Shown: positions 1 through 11,783 of the stretch, piece after piece | Numbering within the stretch: the stretch's first letter is position 1 | How the letters are laid out: each line of letters starts with the position of its first letter | NCBI GenBank assembly: GCA_019671005.1 | Contig: CM033725.1 | Location: 37,780,678 to 37,844,677 of the forward strand | Direction of reading: 5' to 3' | DNA length: 64,000 bases | From: Hibiscus mutabilis | Taxonomy: Eukaryota; Streptophyta; Magnoliopsida; Malvales; Malvaceae | Position numbers and translations under genes: made by a program | Notes under the pieces: model-generated | Database searches by the model: none | The model's input: only the letters and a program-made list of their open reading frames with translations | Told to the model about the DNA's origin: nothing

Positions 1-899
1 CAGAGATGCTTACACAAGATAACTTGTCTTCTACAACAATGAGAACAATTTTACAGACATTGGAGGAAATAGTTAATGCTATGAGATATTGGAAGAGCGA
101 CAAGATTCCAGGAAACTTGTCACTGAACATTGATGTATCAACTACAATGATAAAAGTGTGTTAAAGAATATGAGGATGAAATCAGTTTTTCCAATCAAGA
201 GTACAAGATAACTGGATTGAGTGAGCAAATGTGCAAGGATCATATGAAGCAAAGAAGTGCTAAGAATGAGAATGGTAAAACAGAAGTGATGGAGATGACT
301 ATCTATGATTATTTAGTCTACCATCAAAGCATACAGTCGCAATTTTGATAGGATTTTCCCATGCATTATGGTAAACTGATGCATTTCCCATATCCCCTCG
401 GAGTTTCTCTCTTAGGTGTTTTAGCAACAAAGGGTTTCCTTGTGTAAAAAGTCAAGGTAGAAGTCACAGGAAATGATGGATGTATTGTCCAAAGGTAATT
501 TTGAACCCATAATGCGATGAAGCAGGCAATGTCCATGATTACTTTCCAAGGAATGGATGATGGAATTGGTAAAGCCAACTGGTATTGATGAATGAGTCAT
601 TCAAAAATCATACCGTCTTTCATGATGGGATGGGCCAAAGAAGACACACGCCATTAGTTTCCAGAGTTGAGAAAATTTTTGAGATGATACAATCCGAGTT
701 TCCTAGAGCTTCACAGTTTTCTTCTATGTTGATAAGAAAAAATGTTAAGAAAACGAGCAAAAGAAATAAGACATGCATTCATGACTAGGCATCCCTAGGG
801 GCATATGTATCTTAATTAGATCATTTGCAATTGTTTTTGACAGGTTTTCAAATTCGTTTATTCATCCAAGCGTATGGAGGATGAAGTCATCTTTCGGAA

Positions 900-1330
900 T
901 TTGCTTATCTATTTGAGCATGAGGAAAATAGAACCTGTCTATCCGTTCGGGCATTTAGAGAATGAAACCTGCTTATCTATTCGAGCATGAGGAGAATAGA
1001 CCTGCTTATCTATTCGAGCAAGAGGAGAATAGATCCCGTCTATCTATTCGGGTATGAGGAGAATATAACCTGCTTATCTATCGAGCATGAGGAGAATAGA
1101 ACCCGCCTATCTATTCGGGCATAAGGAGAATAGAACCCGCCTATCTATTCGGGCATGAGGAGAATAGACACCACCTATCTATTCGGGCATTTGGAGAATA
1201 GAACCCGTCTATCTATTCGGGCATTTGGAGAATAGAACCTGCTTATCCGTTCGGGCATTTGAAGAATAAAACCTACTCATCTATTCGAGCACAAGGAGAA
1301 TAGAACCCGTCTGTCTTTTCAGGCATAAAC
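900..1330 (+). repeat. 34-bp tandem repeat in the 3' non-coding region of Ogre copy A
   Basis: About a dozen imperfect units with a 34-bp period, each of the form GAGAATAGAACC..CTATCTATTCGGGCAT. The same array, inverted, is at 17573-17965 in copy B, so it belongs to the family rather than to this locus. Tandem arrays just upstream of the 3' LTR are known in Ogre elements. A 34-bp period is not a codon multiple and I see no coding role. Confidence 0.92.
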
Positions 1331-1397
1331 GGTTTGGTAATCGGTGAAAATCAGTGTCTTCTTTTCTTTGCTCTATTTCCGTTTCACTAGAATGACC

Positions 1398-1410
1398 AAA
1401 GAGGGGCGAC
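1398..1410 (+). other. Polypurine tract of Ogre copy A
   Basis: AAAGAGGGGCGAC lies directly before the LTR start TGTTGTCA. This is where plus-strand DNA synthesis of an LTR retrotransposon is primed. Copy B has the matching tract at 17486-17498. Confidence 0.85.
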
Positions 1411-3790
1411 TGTTGTCACTGAATTTTCACCTAACTTCTTTATTTTAACTATGTCATTTCTTTAGGTAGCCTTATATTGCAATTAGTATTAGGATCATTT
1501 AAATGTCATGTAAAATTGCTAATATACTTAGGGTATTATAATAAGTACTATATGTAAAGATTAATGTAGTATTAAAATATTTTAGGTCTCATACAATGTG
1601 TTATAATTAGTATAATTGTTAGTTAAAATTATTAAATGTGACGCATGTTTTAATTATTATATAGTTGTTTATATAAAATTAACATAGGATATTAAAACTC
1701 AAAAAATATGAAATACATAGCCCAATTGTAATTAAAAAATACATAGAAGGTCCATTACACAAAGGCCCTTTTTGGCATGATTACTTTTTCCAAAAGGGCT
1801 TGACTATTATATGCACAGGTAATGAAGAGTCGTTGGATCAGGGGAGAATAGATCCAATGGCACCGGATCGCACACGGGGTCTATACACGGATTACCAAGA
1901 GCCGCGCTTATCAGCCCCTCGATCAGGATACGATCTAACGACCCAGATCGCTTCGGGATATATCACGCAAATCACCACTCGCGCGTGGCAGCCACGCACA
2001 CGACGTTTCAACTCCGGCCAATCGCTTCATCATCTCCGATGCTTCACTCGCTCTGATTGTTCCTCGTCGGCGTCATCCGAATCATCAGAAACATGTAAAC
2101 AAAGGAGCAAAAGGATTAAATCCCTAAATTAGGGCATAGCTATTCGAAAATCAAAAGGGATTAAATCCCTAATTCAAAGCCCTAGCTGAAAAAATCAGAA
2201 GCAAAACGAGAAGGGATAATCCCTAATTCAAAGCCCTAGCGAGGATCAAGCTGCAATTGGATATGCAAAAGGCAATTCAGAACTAAAGCAAAAGACTAGA
2301 ATCCCCAAATCAGTGCCATGGTAAAAATCAAGCAATTAGAGGGGAAGATATTAGGGATTCGGGCTTAAAATTCAAGCAATTCTGTAACTATATAAACCCT
2401 TTGCAATTCATGTAACAACACGGAACATTTTGGATAGAAATCACACACAGTAATTACATAATAGCATTCGGAATTTTTAGGAGCAAGCAATTTGTAGTCA
2501 TCGTTCAGAAGCAATAAAGAGAAGCAAGTTCTAGTAATTTTCCTATCTATTTACTTTCTGTTTCAGTTTAAATAAAGAAGAAAAGAATTGTTTTACCTTT
2601 TTTGTTCGAAACATCGAGGAATTTGGTTTTGATGTAAAATCTAGTAAAAAAACGCGACTTCAAGGTCGCCGAAATCTAGAAATTTGATCAGAATCTGGGA
2701 ATTTTGCTGCCGGCATGGCGGATGTTCATCCTGATCTTCATTTCATGAAGAACACGAAGAACAAATCAGATAATTATAATGAAACCCGTTTTGATCTGTT
2801 TGGAAATAAAGAAAGAAAATGAATTCTTTTTATAATTTCGATTATTTATACTAACCCGTTTGACCCAACCCGAACCCAGATAAAACCCGCGCCTTTGTTC
2901 TCCGGATCTTGCATCGTGACTCTTCAGTTTTCAATTGTTTCAATTTCGTCCTTTTTCCTTTCAATTCGACACCTAATTTAAAATTGTTTTCAAATTAACC
3001 TTCACATTTTACTTTCTTACAATTTAGTCCCTGATTCAGATTTCTTTTTTAAAAAAATATAAAAAAATCCCTTTTCTTTATTTAATTTTAAGTAATTACT
3101 TAGTTATTTATTTAATTAGTTAATTACTTCTTTCTGTCTTTTATGCAAATATGTATGTATGTTAAACTTTAGGAATAGGGACTTAAAACATAGATTAGAG
3201 ACATATATGTTGTAAAACATTCTTCATCTTCAATAAAACACACTTAATTATATTATAACTATAATAGTTAAAATGAATGTAGATGTTTCTTTAGGTGTTA
3301 ATCACTGATTAAATTTTAATAAAAAAACTTTAACTCATCTAATTTTTCTGTTTATTTGTTAAAAAATTAAAAACTTAATTAATGCGATGTCTTATCAAAC
3401 GGGAATGACCGGTTAGCGCCAGGAGTATTGACGGTGATTAAAGTTCATTTCTCGGGTGATAAGGTCGATAAAATAGATTTATATTCACTTTGCGGACAAA
3501 TAAATCGAAATTTTGTGATTCTATTTTTAAAAATGCTTTTTGAAATCAATTAGGTACCAATTTTTGAGCGTTGTGGGGGTGCAAATCCTTCCCCACACGT
3601 AATCGACCCCCGAACCTGTTTTTTCTTATTTTCGTGGACCAAAATGTAATTTTGATAAATAAAACGTTTTATCAAAATACCATTGTCTTAAAAAGTGACC
3701 CAATCATACTTTTAAAAAAAAATTAGTGACGACTCCATAATTTTATAAAGTTTTCCAAAATGTCAAACCTTCCTAAAAAAGGTTGCGACA
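1411..3790 (+). repeat. 3' LTR of Ogre copy A
   Basis: A 2.38-kb LTR running from TGTTGTCA to GCGACA, matching the LTRs at 15048-17485 and 37640-40058 in reverse complement. A TATATAAA box lies at 2389-2396 and probably marks the LTR promoter. Several copies of a GGGATTAAATCCCTAA-like motif lie at 2110-2240. ORFs inside it, such as one at 1800-2132, are not supported as genes. Confidence 0.93.
2389..2396 (+). promoter_or_regulatory. TATA box in the LTR of Ogre copy A
   Basis: TATATAAA lies in CTATATAAACC. The equivalent position in the 5' LTR of copy B (39000-39007, minus) is also TATA-like. In this 3' LTR it would drive transcription rightward into the LINE remnant. Confidence 0.5.
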
Positions 3791-6290
3791 GTATTATGCG
3801 AATATCTCCTTGAGGGTAGCTGCTAAACGATAACAACTTGAGCAAGCGCAATCGGTTAATCTTACGCGTGTCGATCAAAGGGATATGGCTAAGGAGAAGC
3901 TGCTGCTAACTGAGCTAATCGAACTTGAAGTTGTAGAACATTCTTTCTACAAACAGAAAGCCAAGGTTCAATGGATTCAGGAGGGAGACATGGGCACCAA
4001 AATTTTTCATTCCACTGTGATAACAAAAAGAAAAAGAATATTGTACGTATGCTACAAGATGAGAATGGGAACACGTTAGAAACCTTTAACTCTATGGCCA
4101 ATGAGATGATTTCTTTTTTCACCAACCTCATTGGAACCCTGGATCATAATGTCACAGGCTGCTCGCTTGAGGATCTCAAATCTCTACTGCCTTACACTCT
4201 TCCGCCTGATGCACAACTCTTTATTTGTCAGGAAGTGAGTGCTATGGAAATCAATGAGGCCCTATTTGCGCAAGGGAATGATAAGAGCCCGGGGCCGGAT
4301 GGTTACACTGCCGGTCTACGTGGGACATTGTGCAGCAAGATTTCACTGCTGCTATTCAGTATTTCTTCACTACTTTCTCCCTGTTGCTTGCTTTCAATGC
4401 TACCACAATTGCTTTAATCCCTAAGACACCTAATGCATGCTTGTCTAAGGAGTTTCGGCGGATTTCCTGCTGCTGAGTGATTTATAAAACAATCACTAAG
4501 ATATTAGTATCTCGTATTGCTCCTTATTTTCCTCATATGGTCTTGCCTTACCAATCGACTTTTATTAAAGGTCGCAGCATCACCAATAACACGTTGCTTG
4601 CACAAGAACTTGTCAAAGGCTATTCCCGGCAGACTCTTTCTTCGCGATGTGCCATTAAAATAGATCTTCAGAAGGCATTTGACTCAATCAACTTGGATTT
4701 CTTGATGTCTGTATTAGAAGCCATGGGTCTCCCTGCTTCATTTCGAGGTTGGATTCTTAATTGTGTTACAACCTCCAGATTCTCTATCTCATTGAATGGC
4801 AGCCTTGTGGGTTATTTTAGATGAGGCAGAGGGATCCGTCGGGGTGACCCCTTGTCTCCCTATCTATTTGTGATGGTGATGAATGTCCTATCTTCGCTTC
4901 TTAATGCTGCTGCAAGGGAAAAACTATTTAAATATCATCCGAAGTGTAGTAAGCTCTCTCTTACACATTTGTGTTTCGTGAATGACCTCATATTTTGTCA
5001 CAGCTCAGTCGATTCAGTGTTGGGCGTTCTGAGCATCTTGGAGCACTTCTATACTATTTCTGGGATCAGGCTCAAACAACTAAAATTGAATTTTATGCTT
5101 GTGGCGTCTCCCCTGCCGTTGTCGATAGTATTTTTCGGGCGACCGGGTTTAAGCATGGACACCTTCCAGTGCGCTATCTTGGAGTACCTCTAGTGACAAG
5201 GAAACTCACTGTAAGGGATTGCACTTCTTTACTTGAAAAGATTAAAGCTAAACTAGCGATATGGTCTCAAAAGAAACTGAGTTACGGTGGCCATATCCAA
5301 CTGATCAAGGTTGTTTTGTTTAGCATATTCAATTACTGGAGCAGGCAACCAATTTTACCAAAAGCTGTGATTGCTCAGATTGATCAGACATGTATGCATT
5401 TTTTCTGGAAGGAAGACAATACCTCAGTCAATGGAGCTTGTGTGAGTTGGGACCAAATCTGTAGAACAAAATCTGAGGGAGGCCTTGGCCTAAAAAATCT
5501 CAGCTGTTGGAATAACACCTGCAGCTTACAGTTATTGAAAGCCATTCTAGCTGGTGAGGGATCCCTTTGGGTAGCCTGGTTGCACATGTATATGCTGAAA
5601 GGAGTGGATTTCTAGCAAGTCAAAATTAAACCTCATTACAGTTTGACTTTTAAAAAGATGCTTAAGCTCAGACCTCTGGCAGTAGTCGTATTTGCAACAG
5701 GGACCACTGGCAGCGTGACTACTAGATGGATCTGGGAAAAAGCGAGGGTTTCCTACGATAAGGTACAATGGCAGAAGCTAATCTGGTTCCCCAAGCACAT
5801 CCCTAACCATTCCATCATCTCATGGATGATCATTCTAAATAGAGTCCCCACCAAGGATAAACTTCTGCAGTGGGGTATCGCAGTTACAGCTCAGTGTGCT
5901 CTCTGCGCCGCCGCCTTAGAAACTAGAAACCACCTTTTCTTGGATTGTCCTTATTCGACTGCACTGTGGAGAAAGATCTTGTGCGCGTGTGGGATGGATT
6001 ATCAGCCTTGCCCGTGGGAGGAAGCTTTGCAATGAACTATCGATAATTGGAAGGGTAAATCCCTTCTCACCTTGATCTTGAAGCTAGCATGGACAGGTTA
6101 TGTTTATACCGTTTGGGAAGAACGCAATGCAAGAGTTTTTAGAAGAATTGCCCGCACTAGCGACGAGCTTTTTGATAGTTTAAAAAACATCATGGTATAC
6201 GGTTGTATAGATACAAAATTGATAGGAGCAATAGTGACAACAGGCATCTTTCTACAGTTTGGGGAATCGACTGACCCTATTACTTGATTC
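3791..6290 (+). pseudogene. LINE (L1-type non-LTR retrotransposon) ORF2, 5'-truncated and broken
   Basis: Frames on the plus strand give a plant LINE ORF2. The pre-RT region has WIQEGDMGTKIFH-type text (about 3975-4015), followed by NDKSPGPDG (about 4280-4310). Reverse transcriptase follows, with an IDLQKAFDS block (about 4660-4690) and GDPLSPYLFVM (about 4840-4875). A zinc-binding RVT domain with W..PT.DKL..WGI and C..C...ET..HLF..C lies at about 5770-5990. The endonuclease is absent because the Ogre LTR ends at 3790 and the reading frame continues straight from there. The catalytic F-A-D-D box reads FVND at 4975-4986, so an active-site Asp is lost. There are several frameshifts and stops, for example near 3835, 4475, 4824 and 5615. 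The 3' end is probably near 6350, where there is an AATAAA-like stretch. Confidence 0.9.
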
Positions 6291-7179
6291 TTGATGTTCT
6301 TTGTTGTAGTTTGTTACTCCTGGATAACTACAACACACTATTTATCCAAAAATAAAATTCAACTATTATCTATGTCTTATATGGGAGCCCGTCACTAGCT
6401 TAATTTTGAAGCTTAATTTCTTTTTTATTATTTTTAATCTCCACGGAGCAATAAACAAAAAGAAAAAAAAATTATGTTTCCACTTTTATATCCCATTATT
6501 TTTCAATGCTTCTATTTTTTTTTACCAAGAAAGTCTCAGCGGTGTTTTTATGATATTCTTTGCCATCAGATTCTTAAACTACTGAAATTCCGGTTAGCCT
6601 CTGAGCAAATTTTAATATAGTCAGTACCAGCTATGAACTAGTTCATGCGAGTGCAATGAAACAAATTCAACCTTGGTACAATTCTATCTATTCCCATTCC
6701 AAAGGTGTATTAGTGGATTCATATTCACCTTCCATTTTTGACTTTGGGCTTCATTAACTATTATATACAAAATATTTTCAATTTGGTCACAAGAGAGGGT
6801 TAAGTGCAATTGTACTGAATCAACTCGATTAAACTAATTATTGTGATTTTTTTTCTTGAAACCCAAAACGTAATTCGATGTTTAAATCATTTTCTGAATT
6901 CACCATTTTGTGGATTCAATAATTAGCTGTATTTGTGCATGTTTGTGCTTGGATTTTGTTTCATATTTGGATAATAAATTTAAGTATTTGAATATGGTTT
7001 TAATTTACATATTGAATTATTATTTTATTTTATATTTAATTTGAAAAAAATATAATTTGATAAATTGTATTTAGTTGGTTTGAATGTTCGATGAATATTG
7101 TTAGTTACAAATATTTAAGAAATTAAAATCAATTACAGGTCTGTTTAGTGTAATGCAACTATAAGTTTTTTAAACAAGA
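6291..7179. other. LINE 3' tail and AT-rich DNA without a recognisable gene
   Basis: The first 60-70 bases are probably LINE 3' UTR (CACTATTTATCCAAAAATAAAAT). The rest is AT-rich with no long ORF. From about 7090 it carries the first unit of a diverged direct repeat (GAATATTGTTAGTTA.. to ..AAGAGT) whose second unit is at about 8415-8575. Confidence 0.6.
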
Positions 7180-8391
7180 TTAAGAGTTAGGGATGTTAAT
7201 TTGGCGGGAAGGGTGCGAATGGTACTCTTCCTACATCCATCCCCGTCAAGAATTTTTATCTCTATTTTCGTCCCACGACCTGTTGCGAATACAAAATCTA
7301 AAACCATCTCTGCCCCACAACCCGTAAGATTAAAATCATCCCCTCCCCATTACCCACGTGGGTCCTGAGACCCACTTAATCCCCTCTTTACCCGCCCCGT
7401 AACCCTTTTCATATAATATTTTTATAACTATTAGTTAAAAATATAAATCAAATTTATTGTGAAAAAAGTATAAAACACTCGTCATTCGGACTCCCACCAC
7501 ATAGTGAAATTATTCTAATTGTCACAATTTTTAAAAAATAATAATATACAAAATTAAAATTGTACAACAAAAAGTTTAGACTAAAAATACTAAATTCTAT
7601 TGTAAAGGATAAAAAAAATAATACAAATAACATGTAAAATAATATTTCAATTGCTTAACAAATAAATAGTACATAAAGAATTAAAAAATATAACAATTAA
7701 AAAACAGCCTTAAAAAATAAAAATAAATATCGATAGAATTTAAATAACATACAATATTAAGAAAATAAAAAAATAAAAAATAACGTATATATGGTGAGGA
7801 CTGAAGAGAAGAAAAAAACATTAAAAAGAAGGCATAACAACAGATAATAATAAAGAATAAACCAATAAATATAGTAAATGATATATATATATTCATAAAT
7901 ATCTCAAGATAAGTCAATGTAAATTATTTTAAATTTGACTATGATTCAAATTAATATATTTAAAATATTTATAAATTTGATACGATCAATTTTAAACTCA
8001 ATTATATATATATATATATGTATATATTGAATTTTTCATTAATATCCCAAGAAAAGTTAATATAAATTATCTTAAATTTGACTATGATCTAAACCGGTAT
8101 TGTATTTTTAATAACATTTATAATAATATTTTATAAAATCTGTTGGGGTGGGTGGGGACGATGCGGGGCGAGTGGGGACGATGCAGGGCAGGTGGGGATG
8201 ATGCGAGGAGGGTGGGGATGGGGCGGGTACAAAGACATATTCACGGCTTCCCCACCACCCACGCCGAATCTAGTTTTTATCTTCATCCCTGCTCTACAAC
8301 CCGAGAAATTTGTAACCATCACTGCTCAATTGAATAAAAAGTGAGGCGAATCTCCGTAAAACCCGCCCTATTGACATCCATGTTAAGAGGT
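7180..8391. mobile_element. Non-autonomous Mutator-like element with G-rich subterminal repeats (7189-8382) and 9-bp TSD
   Basis: Flanking 9-mers TTAAGAGTT (7180-7188) and TTAAGAGGT (8383-8391) match at 8 of 9 positions. The left end reads AGGGATGTTAATTTGGCGGG; the right end, reverse complemented, reads CATGGATGTCAATAGGGCGGG-like. The termini are therefore inverted and share GGATGTYAAT. The left subterminal part (7210-7410) is C-rich on the plus strand and the right part (8145-8270) is G-rich, forming a long imperfect inverted repeat. The middle is AT-rich, with TATATA runs near 8000, and has no transposase. A 9-bp target duplication is typical of Mutator-like elements. An alternative would be another TIR superfamily, but 9 bp argues against hAT (8 bp). 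Confidence 0.72.
8145..8230 (+). repeat. Short G-rich tandem repeat, about 20 bp unit
   Basis: Four imperfect units of GTGGGGACGATGCGGGGCGA lie near the right end of the 7189-8382 element. The G4 runs spaced by 5-8 bases make a plus-strand G-quadruplex plausible. Confidence 0.75.
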
Positions 8392-10205
8392 CAAATCATG
8401 GCATTGGAGTTCAAATCAAAGAATATTGTTGGTTAGAAATATTCAAGAATTTACAATTAATTATTAGTTTGTCTGGTGGAATGAAATGTTAAATTTCTTA
8501 AGCAATGTCAAGAGTTCAAATTCTGACATTGGTCTATTAGAGTTAAAATTATAAATATTGTTGGTTAAAAATAGGCTTGCAAGCGAACTGAACGAACATG
8601 AAAGATGATATGTTAATGTTTGTTTGTTTAATTTTAATTGAACAAATGAACAAACACGAACAACTAAATGAACATAATTTTTTTGTTCACTTTAAATACA
8701 CTTTCATTTATTTCACATAATATTTATATGAACATAAATAATTTAAAATAATATTATTTTTAAAATCAAAATTTCATCTATATTTGAAAATTCTAGTAAA
8801 ATATTATGGTTGAAAAAAAATAGGAAAATGGTGATCGAAAAAATATTTAGGAAAATAAGGTGAACAACGACTACTAAAGTCGTCGAGAAGGTATAATAAT
8901 TTTGACAAAATTACTATACTTTCTCGACGATTTTATTCTATTTTTTTGCACTTATAGGTCGAAATTTAATGGACTTAAAATTGAAGGGACTGAAATGAAA
9001 GTTTTCAGAAATGGTGGTAAACAAGGTGTCTAATGTGTAGTTTCAAATATAATTATATTTTAAAACTTTAAAAGGCCGTAACTTTGTACTCATGTGTTAA
9101 ACTGAAGCAAAATATTTTTTAATTGTGCTCTTTTTTGAGATCTATGCACTAGCAAGACACTAGATGTGTTTTGTTGTTGTTTTTGTCCCGAAAAATATCG
9201 TTTTGGCTTTTAATTTTAAGCTTTAAGGTTTAAGGTTTAAGTCTTTGACAGTAGTACTTAAAATTTTTGATTTTTTCTGTACAAAAATATATTATTTCTA
9301 AGGACCTGAAAACTTAATTTTACTGCAACATTTCTAAAATTTTCATTTTTGTCCCTTAATTTATTTTCCTTTCACTTTGGTCTTGTGGTGCAAACAATAA
9401 ATGCAATCAAAACAAAATCATCGGTAGGTGCCACCGACTCTGACAATATCATAGTTTAAAAGAACAAAATAAAAAATTTAAAATTTCTAATAAATACAAA
9501 AACATTTAAATTTAGGCATCAACCTAACATAAAATTCCCTACAAACGCAACTTTTTATATAGTCAACTTTTCAAAAAAACTATTTTAGTCCATATACTTC
9601 TATTTTATTTTTTTCGTTTTGGTCTGAAAAATGCAAAAATAAATGAAAAAGATAAAATTATCAAAGAAAAAATGGAGAGGTTGGCTTGTTTGTAGAAGTT
9701 GAGGGTCTGAATTGAGAAATTTATTTTAATTATGCGCCAAACCTGTTGTCGCCTATTTTCTCAACATCTTCAATTTCTCATTTCAGCCTCTCAACTTTAT
9801 CTTCCTTTCAATTTGGTACCAACATAAAAAATAGTAGGAGAAATTGTCAAGACTATATGACGAGTTTGATTTAATTTGACATGAAATATATAAAAAAAGT
9901 CGTCAGAAAAATATAACAACTTCTTGACGATTTCGATGGTTAATGTAAAAAGTACCAGAAATCCATAAATAAATCCCCATGTACCTCATTTCCTTATTTC
10001 TTTTTTCCAGCAACATTATTTCACTAAACTTACACTTTTAATTCATAAAGGTTAATGTTTATGTAGTTAAACAATATTCGTTCTAAAATTTGATCTATTA
10101 TTTTTTTATGACAATTTCGTGGATAGGGAAGATCTGTTGGAGTTGAGTACTCGGCTTGTTGAGGAGATTGTAGGTGCAAGAATCTCACAATAGCCGTCGA
10201 CTCTA
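8392..10205. other. AT-rich intergenic DNA with hairpins, no gene
   Basis: No ORF with a recognisable product. It holds the second unit of a diverged direct repeat (to about 8575), a patch rich in GAACA/TGTTC words (8590-8700) and a strong hairpin at 8876-8934. A diverged relative of that hairpin arm is at 9895-9940 (AAAGTCGTCAGAA..TTCTTGACGATTT). Text between 8950 and 9840 resembles decayed non-coding repeat, with pyrimidine-rich CCTTTCA/TTTGGT phrases repeated. Confidence 0.5.
8876..8934. repeat. Near-perfect 29-bp-arm hairpin
   Basis: Arms 8876-8904 and 8906-8934 are reverse complements with three differences. In a plus-strand transcript two of these would be G.U pairs. The core is GTCGTCGAGAA..TTCTCGACGA. 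This could be a tiny MITE remnant or a fold-back; nothing shows that it is transcribed. Confidence 0.7.
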
Positions 10206-10700
10206 TTGCCATAGGTGTCACAAGCATGGCAAAAGCCTCCATTTGGATGGATAAAAGCTAATGCGGATGAAACTGTCAACATGCAGGGGGTGTTGCAGCA
10301 GCGGGAGGCATTTTACGAGATCCTGAGGGTGCATGAATCTTTGGCTTTTCTCGAAGTCTTGGTATTTGCTCGGTTTTTTTTTTTTGCGGAACTTTAGGCG
10401 ATTCATGATACTCTTGTTCACGCTTAGAGGTTGGGTTTTCGCCGGATTAAACTCGAAACTGATAAACTTGAAGCGCCGCGTATTATTAGTGGCTCATCCA
10501 TGGTTCTTGTTGGTTCAACGTTGGTGGTCTCGATCCAGACCTGCTTGCCCAAGATTGGTTTGTTACAACTCGACATATCCAACGGGAGAGAATGTTTGCT
10601 GGAGAGATTTTTCATTCGGTGCCACCCTTGAAGTGGTTATGCTTTTTTTCTAATGATGAGAATGTAAACGTCTAAGTTATGTTTTCAGTATCATCGAAAA
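10206..10700 (+). pseudogene. LINE RNase H domain remnant (RVT_3 type)
   Basis: Plus-strand frames read WQKPPFGWIKANAD (about 10224-10265), then AEL near 10388, then GFRRIKLETDKLEA (about 10432-10475). These are the opening Asp block, the AEL block and the ETD block of the RNase H found at the end of plant LINE pol proteins. Frames change between the blocks, so the gene is broken. No reverse transcriptase precedes it, so this is a 5'-truncated copy. It ends near 10700 in an A-rich stretch (ATCGAAAAAAATTA), consistent with a LINE tail. Confidence 0.75.
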
Positions 10701-11008
10701 AAATTAAATAGTTTTATAAAATTTATTAATTAATCAAATAATACGGATGTTTATATAAATACATCTTATATAAATTTAAATTTTAATATTTATTTTAAAA
10801 ATATAATTATTTCTACTTAATATAAAAAAATTTATAAATAATTTATTTACTTTTTCCGAGAAAAAGTTATTGGCACGCACCGTCCTTTGTATTATTATGA
10901 AAATGTTTTAAGACGGTACTGCTCTTTATCCCCTACTAATCGAAGTCGGTTTGAAAAGAACCAATTTTTATTTAAATGTGGCCATTTCTTTAAACTATAA
11001 TTTTCATA
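10701..11008. other. AT-rich spacer
   Basis: Very AT-rich DNA between the LINE remnant and the long-TIR element. I see no gene, tRNA or repeat structure. Confidence 0.6.
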
Positions 11009-11783
11009 TAAAAAAGAGGTCTAATAGGTAAATAGGTGTACAAATTATGCACTTTTTCCAGTTAAATAACTAAATTATTTTTTGGCCAAATAGATATAAT
11101 GTTTCATTACGTGACCTATTTAAAGTTTTTCGTTAATTCTCACCGTTAAAGAACACATGTTATCTCCTGAAATTTTCAAAATTATATTAAAAATAAATAA
11201 AATAAAATAAAAATAAAAATATATCTTGAAATTTTCAAATATTCTCAAAATAGTCCCTAAATCCTCAAATCCGGCCACTCCCGTCGGCGTTGGCCGCGTT
11301 GCCAGCGATGGAATGAAGCGTCATCCCTTCGCCGAACAACCACACGCCATTCGTCGTCCGTCCTGTCGCCGTTCGTAGTGAATCGTTCGAAGGAACTATT
11401 CGACAATTTTGGCGTTTCACATGGCGTCAGTCGATTTTCAGCGACGGGGTGATGGGGGAAATGATTGTGATGGTCCGGCGGCGGAATTGACGCAAATCAA
11501 GATTTAAGTTTTGGGGAGTCAAGAATTTTAGAATTTGGGGGCTGTTTTGTGAAATCTGGAAAACTTAGAGATTTTCTGGATATTAGGTAATTTTATTTAT
11601 TTATAATATAATTTTAGAATTTTCAGGAGATGACACGTGTCTTTTAACGGTAGAAATTAACAGAGAACATTAAATGAGTCACGAAATGAAACGTTAGACA
11701 CCTATTTGGCCTAAAAAATAATTTAAATATCTAACTGAAAAATATAATTTAAGCACTTATTTAACAGTTAAACCTAAAAAAGA
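11009..11783. mobile_element. 757-bp long-TIR Mutator-like element (11018-11774) with perfect 9-bp TSD
   Basis: TAAAAAAGA occurs at 11009-11017 and 11775-11783, an exact 9-bp duplication. The element begins GGTCTAATAGGTAAATAG, and its reverse-complemented right end begins GGTTTAACTGTTAAATAAG. The two arms stay alignable for about 190-250 bp (11018 to about 11250, and about 11540-11774), including shared TTTTTTGGCCAAATAG-like and TATCTCCTGAAA blocks. Long TIRs plus a 9-bp TSD define a Mutator-like element. The core (about 11265-11515) is strikingly GC-rich compared with the arms, as in Pack-MULEs, but I recognise no captured gene and no transposase. Confidence 0.88.
11265..11515. other. GC-rich core of the long-TIR element, possible captured fragment
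   Basis: About 250 bp rich in CCG and GTCG words lies between AT-rich TIR arms. On the minus strand one frame is open over most of it, but I cannot match the predicted protein to a family. It could equally be the element's own filler. Confidence 0.4.

Larger units (their letters stand above)
1..3790 (+). mobile_element. Ogre-type Ty3/gypsy element, copy A: 3' internal region plus 3' LTR (truncated by window)
   Basis: This is the plus-strand 3' end of a second copy of the family seen complete on the minus strand at 15048-40058. Bases 1-1400 match the reverse complement of about 17490-18858 continued by 26075 onward, so copy A also shows the site before the nested insertion that splits copy B. 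A polypurine tract at 1398-1410 is followed by the LTR (1411-3790). The right end reads GCGACA and is followed by GTATT, the candidate target duplication whose partner lies outside the window. Beyond it LINE coding sequence resumes at once, so the element sits in a LINE. No protein domain is present here; short ORFs are chance. Confidence 0.9.

Noticed and set aside
900..1330. Regular 34-bp repeats that could suggest a CRISPR array
   Set aside because: Units are contiguous with no unique spacers, no cas genes are present, and the setting is a plant retrotransposon.
1800..2132. 110-codon plus-strand ORF
   Set aside because: It lies within the Ogre LTR and is not kept in the other two LTRs; no domain.
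7681..7917. 78-codon hydrophobic minus-strand ORF
   Set aside because: AT-rich DNA inside a non-autonomous element; composition alone explains the Ile/Phe/Tyr content.
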